This document shows, one piece after another, positions 37,706-45,168 of a stretch of DNA of 64,000 nt (its first letter is position 1; each line of letters opens with the position of its first letter). The notes under the pieces were generated by a model that made no database searches, was not told where the DNA came from, and was given only the letters and a program-made list of their open reading frames with translations. The position numbers were made by a program, and so were the translations under genes. The DNA comes from Bin87 sp965197635. GTDB lineage: Bacteria > Chloroflexota > Dehalococcoidia > Lucifugimonadales > UBA3495. The stretch is from NCBI GenBank assembly GCA_965197635.1, contig CBDANN010000007.1, positions 496,001-560,000 of the forward strand. Direction: 5' to 3'.

Positions 37706-38567
37706 GAGCCTGTTTACAATCTTTTGAGGATTAGCACCATGAAGGCAAGCACCACCATCTGCAGGCTGGTATTGAGCTTCCTTTCACAGTTCTTCCAGAG
37801 CCGGCGGCACTTTTCCAGCCAGGCGAATGACCGCTCCACCACCCATCGCTTTGGCAGCACCACGAAGGTGTGCAGTTCGTTGCGTTTCACCACTTCCACC
37901 GCGGCTCCCAACAAGCTTTGCACCGCAGTGGCAAAGGGCTTCCCGGTGCAACCCCCGTCCACCAGCACCTTCTGGACCCGGTTGAGGCCGGACCGGTTTG
38001 CGTCAAACATCGCCAAAGCCCCCGCCCGATCGGTAACGTCGGCGGTAGTCACCTGTATCGCATGGGGCAATCCTGGCGTGTCCACCGCGATGTGACGCTT
38101 GATTCCGGACACCTTCTTGCCCGCGTCATAGCCCTGGTGCCCGGCGGTGTCCGTCTTCTTGACGCTCTGGGAGTCCACGATGCAGCAGCTGGTCTGCTCT
38201 TCCCTCCCATTGCTTTGTCGGACCGCGCCAACCGATTTTTTTAGGACTTGTTCCAGAATGGAATCCTGACTCCGGGCCCGGCCGCTCGCTCCATTGCCGG
38301 AAATACTGGTAACAAGTGCGCCAATCGGGGAAGTCCGCCGGCAGCATTCGCCACTGGCAGCCGCTTTTCAGGAGATACAGCACGCCGCAGAAAACGTCAT
38401 ACAAGTCCACAATGCGGGGCTTGGTCCGGCGTCGGGCCGACTTCAGCGTGGGCAGAATACGGGCGATTTGCTCCCTACTGATGTCGCTGGGATAGGAATG
38501 AGACATGATTACCCCTCCCCTGATAATAGTCTCAGCTTAACCTATTTCAGAGATCGTAGACAGGTTC
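37706..38567 (-). mobile_element. IS5-family element, copy 2, with frameshifted transposase
   Basis: Perfect TAA duplication at 37703-37705 and 38568-38570; ends GAGCCTGTTTACAATC and GAACCTGTCTACGATC. The transposase (start 38506) reads as in copy 1 up to WSERPGPESGFHSGTS, then a 1-nt shift near 38270 puts the rest (CIVDSQSVKKTDTA ... VLVDGGCTGKPF ... VVERSFAWLEKC, ending 37714) in another frame. The central Tyr of the second motif is Cys here, so this copy has drifted further than copy 3. Confidence 0.85.
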
Positions 38568-38570
38568 TAA

Positions 38571-38778
38571 TATTACAGCCGCGCTTTGTGGGAAGGACTC
38601 ATGTCGCTGACCGTGCCCGAAGTTAGACGGCTGTTATGCACGCTGCTGTGACTACTTTATGAGAGCACTGACCTGCCTATATGGTAGCCGTGGTGGAGCC
38701 GGTGGCACCAAGCCCGAGCCTTGGAATCCCTTACAAGAGACTCTTTCAGAGGCCCTCAATTCAAGTGCAACTGTAATA
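38571..38778. mobile_element. IS701-derived MITE (208 bp)
   Basis: Bounded by TATTACAGCCGCGCTTTG and the reverse complement of CAACTGTAATA, flanked by CTAA (38567-38570) and CTAG (38779-38782). The interior (e.g. CTGACCGTGCCCGAAGTTAG, 38609-38628) matches the reverse complement of the 3' region of IS701 copy 1, so it is an internal-deletion relic of that element. It inserted next to, and shares TAA with, the IS5 target duplication. Confidence 0.65.
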
Positions 38779-38956
38779 CTAGACCTGCCACCCAGCTGAT
38801 GGTATCGCCCGGGTGGTGGATCATCCTCCTGCCAGGCGTGGATGGCAATAGTCTGCCCCAACCGCCCGGCTGGTGCAGGCTCGGCTCTCCATCGCCATGA
38901 GTCCCAGAGCGATCAGCAGCGCCCAAGGATGATGCCGTGTGATGAGATACACCGGG

Positions 38957-39190
38957 TCAGCGCTGTCGAAACTGGTCATACTCAGCGGAACTCGCTCCCC
39001 GCGGCATGGGCACGACCGGTCCAGCGCCGGATTTGATCTCGGTGATGAGGCCGGCGGCCACCGCGGCCCTGATGGTGTGGTGGCGGCAGTAGTCCTGGCC
39101 GGCGACGCGGTAGAGGGTCTTGACGTAGACGGTGTGGGGGACGCGGACGGGCGGCTCCAGCTCGGCGCCGCAGGCAACACATTTCGGCAT
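38957..39190 (-). CDS. Small CxxC zinc-ribbon-like protein
   Basis: 77 residues from the ATG at 39190, which GGAGG precedes by nine bases. It begins MPKCVACGAELEPPVRVP with a CxxC pair, and YCRHHTIRAAVAAGL may supply a second metal ligand pair (C-x-H-H). The C-terminus is proline/glycine-rich. No family recognised. The strong ribosome site and codon use support a real gene despite its size. Its upstream region contains the AT-rich repeat at 39297-39405. Confidence 0.55.
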   Translation of the reverse strand: MPKCVACGAELEPPVRVPHTVYVKTLYRVAGQDYCRHHTIRAAVAAGLITEIKSGAGPVVPMPRGASSAEYDQFRQR

Positions 39191-39296
39191 GGTTCTCACC
39201 TCCGGGATTGGTAGAGTTACCTGGATTGTAGTGAAAACTGCCCCTACCCCTTTGCGCTTTTCCCGGGACGGCGCCAGGCCATGGACTGGTACCGAG

Positions 39297-39405
39297 TTCA
39301 ATGCAATGGATTCCAATGCATTGGATACCATTCCAATCCATCGCATTCCTATCCTTTCAATAGGTACGGATACCATTGCAATGGATACCCATCCATTCAT
39401 CGCGT
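39297..39405. repeat. Degenerate CCAATGCATTGGA-type repeat tract
   Basis: A 110-bp stretch built from overlapping near-palindromic units such as ATGCAATGGATTCC, AATGCATTGGATACC, ATTCCAATCC and TTGCAATGGATACCC. It is locally AT-richer than its surroundings and lies about 110 bp upstream of the small CxxC gene. It could be a regulatory or structural tract; no known motif assigned. Confidence 0.5.
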
Positions 39406-39696
39406 GGCTCCGTCGCTGCTCGGAGCGTGCGCACGCCCGAGGGCCGGAGGTTCTCGTTGGGCCGCCGGGAGACTGGCCTGCCATCATGACCGGTTGCACG
39501 ACCCGCCGTGGTCAGGCGAACGACGGTCGGAAAGGCCTGCTTGCGCACGCCCGTTCGTCGCGCGATAATTACGCCTCATCAACTCTGAACAGTTACCTGT
39601 TACGGCTTTTTGTTGACATTCGACTTGGCCAATCCTAATATGTTGGGGATCGGCGCCTGGCTTAGCGTTCTGGGCTCGATAAACGGAGAGTTGGTA
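39406..39696. other. Intergenic with orphan IS66 terminus
   Basis: No gene visible. CAACTCTGAACAGTTAC at 39580-39596 is the exact reverse complement of the IS66 left end at 16030, so it marks an orphan or excised IS66 end about 100 bp before the DUF1800 operon. Confidence 0.6.
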
Positions 39697-41112
39697 ATGC
39701 CCCACCAAGAAGACATCCGATTGATGGCCCATTTAATGAGGCGCGCAGGCTTCGGTGATACCCGTGAGGAACTGGAGGAGCGTGTCTCCAAAGGCTACGA
39801 AGCCGTGGTCGAGGAGCTTCTGTATCCAGAGCGGCAGCCGGCCATAGACGACGAACTGCTGTACCGGTTCTTCCCGGGTTATGAGGGGGCCGGGGCGCTG
39901 CCAATAAATCAGGCCAATTGGGTGTACCGGATGATCAACACCAAACGGCCTCTGGAAGAGAAGATGGCCCTCTTCTGGCATCAGTTGTTCGCCACCAGCA
40001 ACTCCAAGGTGGACAATCCACTGGAGCTGACTCGCCAGATTGCCATCTTCCGTGAATACGGATTGGGTACTTACCGCGACCTCCTGGTAGAGGTTGCCAA
40101 GTCGCCAGCCATGATCTTCTGGTTGGACAACCACGGAAATCGTGACGGCGCCATAAATGAAAACTGGGGGCGGGAGCTGTTGGAGCTTTTCTCCCTCGGA
40201 GTCGGAAACTACTCAGAGGATGATATCAGGGAAGCAGCCAGGGCCTTTACCGGATGGACGATTGCCCCAAAGATCCCCCGTAATCCTTACGGTCGTTTCC
40301 ACTGGCTATTCGACTACAAACCTGAGGACCACGACGATCGGGAGAAGACCTTCCTGGGGTATACCGGGAACTTCAATGGCGAAGACATCGCGGACATTAT
40401 TGCGGATCAACCGGCTACGGCCCGGTTCCTGGCCCGTCACCTCTACAGATTCTTCGTCGCCGACGAGCCCCATGTCGCCAGTTGGAACGTTACACCACCA
40501 GTTGACCCTGAAGCCATCGAGTTGTTGGCGGATGCCTACAATGAATCCCGTGGCGACATCCGGTCTATTTTACGAGCGTTGTTCAGCTCAGAGTTCTTCA
40601 AGAATGCCCGCTTCGCCCGGGTGAAAAGCCCGGCTGAATTGATCGTTGGCACTGTGCGTATGGCGGGCAACTATCAAGGCTTCAAGCCAGGATTCAACGA
40701 TCTGGCGTTGGAGTGCGGTTGGCAGGGACAGGCGCTGCTCAATCCTCCCAGCGTGGAGGGTTGGCACACAGGCTCAGAATGGATCGACCCCGGCGTTTTG
40801 ATGCGCCGGGTGAACTTTGCCGCGAGGATATTTGGAGACATCTCACTACCCGGCGTGCAGGCTATCGTCAAACGGATGTTGGTGAATGTGCATGTGCATG
40901 GGGATTATTCCCCCCAGGCGATAGTGGAAGCTTGTCTCGATGCGATGGGACCGTTGGAAGTCAGTAGGGCGACCCACTCTGAATTGATTGCCCATGCCGA
41001 AAAATGTGGCGATCTAGCCTGGAGCACCCACGAAGAATTCAGGGATACAATGTCCAATGTGAGCAAGATCTTGACCTTGATTGCCGCCTCGCGGGAATAC
41101 CAGTTTGCCTAG
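39697..41112 (+). CDS. DUF1800 family protein
   Basis: 471 residues. The ATG at 39697 follows CGGAGAG by 6-7 bases. Family landmarks: LMAHLMRRAGFGDTREELEE at the start, EEKMALFWHQLFATSNSKVD, WLDNHGNRDGAINENWGREL and LELFSLGVGNYSEDDIREAA, ARAFTGWTI, TARFLARHLYRFFVADEP, ILRALFSSEFFKNARFARVK. No signal peptide seen in this start. DUF1800 and DUF1501 proteins are almost always paired; their biochemical role is not settled, with export and surface-related roles proposed. The downstream DUF1501 gene starts 35 bp after the stop, so they are co-transcribed. Confidence 0.9.
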   Translation: MPHQEDIRLMAHLMRRAGFGDTREELEERVSKGYEAVVEELLYPERQPAIDDELLYRFFPGYEGAGALPINQANWVYRMINTKRPLEEKMALFWHQLFATSNSKVDNPLELTRQIAIFREYGLGTYRDLLVEVAKSPAMIFWLDNHGNRDGAINENWGRELLELFSLGVGNYSEDDIREAARAFTGWTIAPKIPRNPYGRFHWLFDYKPEDHDDREKTFLGYTGNFNGEDIADIIADQPATARFLARHLYRFFVADEPHVASWNVTPPVDPEAIELLADAYNESRGDIRSILRALFSSEFFKNARFARVKSPAELIVGTVRMAGNYQGFKPGFNDLALECGWQGQALLNPPSVEGWHTGSEWIDPGVLMRRVNFAARIFGDISLPGVQAIVKRMLVNVHVHGDYSPQAIVEACLDAMGPLEVSRATHSELIAHAEKCGDLAWSTHEEFRDTMSNVSKILTLIAASREYQFA

Positions 41113-41147
41113 GCAAGCGCATACAACTGATGTAGAAGGATATGAAA

Positions 41148-42284
41148 ATGGCATCAACCCATAAAGACCCCGTGCTGGTCGTACTGGAGCTAACTGGGGC
41201 CAACGACTATCTCAATACGATTGTTCCTTATAGCAATCCCCTGTATTGGGATAACCGGCCCAAGGTCCATATCCCTGAAGACCAAATGCTGCCCATAAAT
41301 GGCCAACTGGCATTCCGGGCCGATTCGGAGCCGTTGAAAGAAATCTACGACCAGGGCAACATGGCGATCATTCACGGAATCGGGTTTGAAAATTCACCCC
41401 GTTCGCACTTTCGTGCCATGGACATCTGGCATACCTGCGAGCCGGATTCCATCGGTATTAACGGCTGGCTCGCCAAGGTCGTCCGGGACTTGGATCCTGG
41501 CGGCGAGAACGTGCTGAAGGGAGTTAACCTGGGCCAGGGCCTGCCTCGGGCGCTGGTCATGAATGGGGTTCCTGTTACTTCTGTCAACCACCTTCCTTCA
41601 TACGGTGTACTCTCATCAAATCCGGGAATCGCCTCCGAGCAAGATCGGATCCAGTTGTTGGAGACCTTTGCCCGCATGTACTCTCCCACCGTCGGCGCCG
41701 GACCGACCATGGAATATCTGGGACAGGCAGGACGGGATGCGTTGCGAGGAGCCGACATCATCCGGGTTGCTCCCGAAACCTATTCTTCAAACGTAGAGTA
41801 CGCCAATAATGCCATCGCGAGGCGCCTCAGAGACGTGGCCCAAGTGCATTTGGCCGGCCTGGGCACCCAGATCTTTTACACCTCCCACGGGCCCTTCGAC
41901 ACGCACTATGACCAGCTGGGACCACATGAAAAACTTTGGACGGAAATTTCCGTTGCCATACGCGACTTCTTCGCCGACCTGCGTGAGCACGACGCCTCAA
42001 ACGAGGTGGTTATTATGTTGTTCAGCGAGTTCGGGCGCCGCGTCCGCGATAATGGCACTGGTACCGACCACGGAGCGGCTGGGGTAGCGTTCGCCATTGG
42101 CGAACGGGTGAATGGTGGAATGTACGGGACCTATCCGTCGCTGAAACCCGGGGATCTCACTCAGGGAGACCTGGAGCCCAACTATGATTTCCGTGGCTTC
42201 TACTCCACTTTGGCGGAAAAGTGGCTGGGACTCGACCCTGTACCTATCGTTGGTGGACACTTCGAGCAAATGTCCTTCGTGTAG
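41148..42284 (+). CDS. DUF1501 family protein
   Basis: 378 residues. I prefer the second ATG (41148) because GAAGGA lies eight bases before it, against two before the ATG at 41142. Landmarks: VLVVLELTGANDYLNTIVPY, RSHFRAMDIWHTC, NGWLAKVV, FYTSHGPFDTHYDQLGPHEK, EVVIMLFSEFGRRVRDNGTG and TDHGAAGVAFAIG. This is the alkaline-phosphatase-like fold core with conserved His/Asp clusters suggestive of metal binding. The TAT signal that many relatives have is absent. Forms an operon with DUF1800 and NHL proteins. Confidence 0.9.
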   Translation: MASTHKDPVLVVLELTGANDYLNTIVPYSNPLYWDNRPKVHIPEDQMLPINGQLAFRADSEPLKEIYDQGNMAIIHGIGFENSPRSHFRAMDIWHTCEPDSIGINGWLAKVVRDLDPGGENVLKGVNLGQGLPRALVMNGVPVTSVNHLPSYGVLSSNPGIASEQDRIQLLETFARMYSPTVGAGPTMEYLGQAGRDALRGADIIRVAPETYSSNVEYANNAIARRLRDVAQVHLAGLGTQIFYTSHGPFDTHYDQLGPHEKLWTEISVAIRDFFADLREHDASNEVVIMLFSEFGRRVRDNGTGTDHGAAGVAFAIGERVNGGMYGTYPSLKPGDLTQGDLEPNYDFRGFYSTLAEKWLGLDPVPIVGGHFEQMSFV

Positions 42285-42320
42285 CTTTAGGATCCCAAAA
42301 TAGTTCGCAGGAGAGGGGAT

Positions 42321-43319
42321 ATGCTGACCACCGTCGCCGCCGGCCGGGTGTATGACTACAGCTACTGCATAGGCATGTACAGTCAGGCCGGCTTCGGATT
42401 TTGGGCTCCCCAAGATTTCGTCCTGGGACCGAACGGTCGAATGTATGTGTTGAGCCGCGGTGTGGAACAATTGGGTCAGCGTGTCACCAAGATCAACTTT
42501 GACCACGAGTTTCAAGGACAGTTCGGCTCCGTCGGCGAGGAAGACGGGCGCTTCGTTTGGCCCCGGTCAATTGATCTGGACCGTACCGGCCGAGTGTTCG
42601 TTTCGGACGAATATCTCAACCGGGTAACCATTTACAGTGAAGAGGGTAGTTATCGATATCACTGGGGCAGGTCCGGCAGCGGAGACGGGCAGCTAAACGG
42701 ACCGTCAGGAATTGCTTTCGACTCCCGGGGAACCATTTGGGTGGTGGACAGCTTGAATCACCGGGTGCAGAGTTTCAACCAGATCGGTGAGTTTCAGTCC
42801 AAATTCGGGAAGCGAGGTGACGGTGATGGAGATCTGGAGATGCCATGGGGCATCTGCATCGACCGTCAGGACAACATCTACGTCGCGGATTGGGGAAATA
42901 ACCGGGTGCAAAAATTCGCTCCTACTGGAGAGTTGCTCGTTAAGTTCGAAGGCTCCAGCGCCGGGATGGGTTCGCTCAAAGGGCCATCCGGTGTAGCTGT
43001 GGACTCAGATGGAGATATATACGTAACTGACTGGGGGAACCACCGAGTCCAGATCTACGCCGCCTCCGGCCAATATATTACGGCGCTGGTCGGTGACGCC
43101 CAAGAACCTTCGCCATGGGCCCAGAACTACATCGACGCCAATCCGGATATCATCAAAGCCAGGCGGCGGACAGATCTGGAGCCTGAATGGCGGTTCCGGC
43201 GGCCAGTGGCGGTCAACGTTGACGCAGACGACCGGATCATAGTTTTGGAGTCCTACCATCACCGGCTTCAAATCTACAACAAGCTAAAGGATTACGAGGA
43301 ACCCTCAATAAACTTGTAG
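42321..43319 (+). CDS. NHL-repeat beta-propeller protein
   Basis: 332 residues; AGGAGAGGGG precedes the ATG by two bases. Six repeats of about 47 residues carry the NHL pattern, e.g. FVWPRSIDLDRTGRVFVSDE then NRVTIYSEEG, GPSGIAFDSRGTIWVVDSLN then HRVQSFN, MPWGICIDRQDNIYVADWGN then NRVQKF, and GPSGVAVDSDGDIYVTDWGN then HRVQIY. A six-bladed propeller is expected; these usually bind protein, glycan or RNA. Third gene of the operon (36 bp after DUF1501), so it is likely to act with the other two. Confidence 0.9.
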   Translation: MLTTVAAGRVYDYSYCIGMYSQAGFGFWAPQDFVLGPNGRMYVLSRGVEQLGQRVTKINFDHEFQGQFGSVGEEDGRFVWPRSIDLDRTGRVFVSDEYLNRVTIYSEEGSYRYHWGRSGSGDGQLNGPSGIAFDSRGTIWVVDSLNHRVQSFNQIGEFQSKFGKRGDGDGDLEMPWGICIDRQDNIYVADWGNNRVQKFAPTGELLVKFEGSSAGMGSLKGPSGVAVDSDGDIYVTDWGNHRVQIYAASGQYITALVGDAQEPSPWAQNYIDANPDIIKARRRTDLEPEWRFRRPVAVNVDADDRIIVLESYHHRLQIYNKLKDYEEPSINL

Positions 43320-43403
43320 GCGCCGGCCCGTCTCCACATATTTGCCCGTTGCCGGTCACTTTCCCAGTCCGGCCCACCTAAGAAGACTCGAACCGGCCAT
43401 TAG

Positions 43404-43539
43404 TATTACCACGACGGCTTGACGTGCTGCTTTGGGAAATCTTCGTAACGAAAGGATTGTTCTGACAGTTAGCCGACGTATATTTGAGAAGGGAATGGGC
43501 CAGTGGCAGGTGTCGCGTCCTAAATGTGTCGTTTCAATA
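43404..43539. mobile_element. Possible small IS701-type MITE
   Basis: TTAG precedes TATTACCACGACGG at 43404 and CTAA follows at 43540, the YTAR flank form. The right end, read in reverse complement, begins TATTGAAACGACAC, only partly matching. The 136-bp interior has no gene. Plausible but weakly supported. Confidence 0.35.
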
Positions 43540-43692
43540 CTAAACTAAAGCCAAGGTGGGATGTACATTTAAGTGGCGATGATGATCAGTTGGGTTAAGC
43601 CCGTGAATCCTTCTCATCCGTACTTGGGGAACGACCCGGCTCCATCGTTTGACCCCCCACCATCTGCGCATTTCACCTTGGCTTTAGTTTAG
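43540..43692. mobile_element. MITE, CTAAACTAAAGCC type, copy 2
   Basis: 153 bp with near-perfect inverted ends CTAAACTAAAGCCAAGGTG and CACCTTGGCTTTAGTTTAG. Same family as 24889-25040 (shared ends and the adjacent ATGTACAT). No coding capacity. Confidence 0.75.
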
Positions 43693-43693
43693 G

Positions 43694-43724
43694 AATGGCA
43701 GACTTTGAACGGAAGTCTGCCATT
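43694..43724. repeat. Perfect 12-bp hairpin AATGGCAGACTT / AAGTCTGCCATT
   Basis: Arms at 43694-43705 and 43713-43724 with a 7-base loop, immediately right of the MITE. The arm sequence AAGTCTGCCATT is also at about 23381 near the tyrosine recombinase. It could be a terminator relic or a recombination site. Confidence 0.6.
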
Positions 43725-44342
43725 GACGTTCACGGAACTCCGCCATTGTCCCCCATGGTCTCCAATGATGCCCATCTTGGTTCGCTCAAGGGACGTTACG
43801 TGAAGCGCATCGTCCGGGAAACCGCACGCCGCAGCCCATGGCCGACCCCATTCCCATAGCACGCTGGCAATGTGATGGCCGCCCACAACGGATACTCTGC
43901 GGGCGGCCGAGCTATGGGGGTGTCGAGCGGATGCCACAACCGCGCGACACGATTATTGTAAATCGGCGGTGAGTACTCCGCAAAGCCAGCCGGAGGCATT
44001 CTCTGGGGTTCTGCTGATGATGTGGCATCCAAGCGACGCACGGACTGTTAAAATCCGCCGAACCCTTCGGCCATGGCCGAAGGGAACAGATCCCGGAGCC
44101 GGCGAGGCGACACAATCGGCTGGGCAAGTCCACTGCAGGCGGCCAGCCGTTCGTCAGCCGCCTCGCCCGCAGTGGTAAGACCATTCTATGTGCCCCGCTC
44201 CCGCTGGCGTAAGGGGCAAGTGTCGCCAAAATCCAGGCAGCTGGCTGCAGACTGGGCCAGGGTCTGCGGCGATGGGTTGCAATGCCTCGACGCTCCGACC
44301 TCAAGGCAGCATCTTCGCTCCCAAAACCGATTTGGGCGAATG
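43725..44342. other. Intergenic, no gene seen
   Basis: About 620 bases with no frame showing a recognisable domain or ribosome site on either strand. It separates the NHL operon from the convergent SnoaL-like gene. Confidence 0.5.
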
Positions 44343-44837
44343 TCAGACGAACCGCCGCCTAGCCCAGCCCTGCTCCAAAGTCGTGTGGAAGATGGGAGCC
44401 GATTTCTTGCTCCGATACATCCATCTGCCGTCAACTCGGATGTATTCCTCCTCGTCGAGACCGGCGCGCCACATGGCTTCTCCCGTATCGCCCACCGTGC
44501 AGGGCATGAAGAGGTACCACCCGGCTCGGGCGGTATCCCCGTCCACCTCGATCTGCGGATTCAGGCCGTAGTGCAGAGCGAAGACAAAGTGCCCAGATAT
44601 GCCGCGGAAGAATTCGCGGATGGCTTCCCGCCCCTCGTAGCGTCCCAGGCCCGCGCTTTCCCACGTGGCGTCGTCTGCGAACAAGGCGGCGAGCCGGTCG
44701 GCGTCGTAGTTGTCGTCGCACGCCGCGGCGTACTCGGCCTTCAGGTTGCGAAGGGCGTCGATGTCTTTCAGATGGCGGACTCTCTTCTGGAGTTCCGCAA
44801 CCGCTTCGGCCAGGTGTTGCTGGCTGTCATCGGACAT
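44343..44837 (-). CDS. SnoaL-like (NTF2-fold) protein
   Basis: 164 residues; GAGG lies 8 bases before the ATG at 44837. After a short helix (VAELQKRVRHLKDIDALRNL) comes the NTF2-like pattern: KAEYAAACDDNYDADRLAAL, FADDATWESAGLGRYEGREA IREFF, HFVFALHYGLNPQIEVDGD, TARAGWYLFMPCTV, EEYIRVDGRWMYRSKKSAPI. This is the SnoaL_4 type, whose members are small-molecule enzymes or binding proteins (isomerases, hydratases, hydroxylases). The substrate is unknown. No partner pathway genes are adjacent. Confidence 0.8.
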   Translation of the reverse strand: MSDDSQQHLAEAVAELQKRVRHLKDIDALRNLKAEYAAACDDNYDADRLAALFADDATWESAGLGRYEGREAIREFFRGISGHFVFALHYGLNPQIEVDGDTARAGWYLFMPCTVGDTGEAMWRAGLDEEEYIRVDGRWMYRSKKSAPIFHTTLEQGWARRRFV

Positions 44838-44871
44838 ATTTGAAACCTCGGATCAGGAGCTGGCGACGATG

Positions 44872-45033
44872 TCCACCCAATCAGACACCATCGAGATTTA
44901 CTGCGTCAAGTACAGGATCAGGACCGCATCCCACCACAGCGAGGCCGTAACCATGAAATACGGTCGTCCCGCCACCCGCTCCACCTCCGTGGAGTGCGGC
45001 ACCAGGAAGTTCCGCATCGGCGTCCTACCCTGA
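44872..45033 (+). CDS. DUF5679-like small protein with degenerate zinc ribbon
   Basis: 53 residues, MSTQSDTIEIYCVKYRIRTA ... AVTMKYGRPATRSTSVECGT then RKFRIGVLP. The pattern YCVKCR ... VTxKNGRPAxxGxCPxCGTxxFRIG is that of DUF5679 zinc ribbons, but here the first pair is C-x2-Y and the second has lost one Cys, so a metal site looks impossible. It may be a decaying gene. It is divergent from the SnoaL-like gene, starting 34 bp from it. Confidence 0.45.
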   Translation, partial: STQSDTIEIYCVKYRIRTASHHSEAVTMKYGRPATRSTSVECGTRKFRIGVLP

Positions 45034-45168
45034 CCATACCCTTCACCTTTACACCGTCGTGCTGAACCTCGGCCTCATCACAAGGTATCTGCCGTCCGCC
45101 ATGACCGACGGGACCGCTTGTTGGCGCTTGGCCGTCATCAAGGTCAGCAGGCCGGCAGCCCCAGTTCG

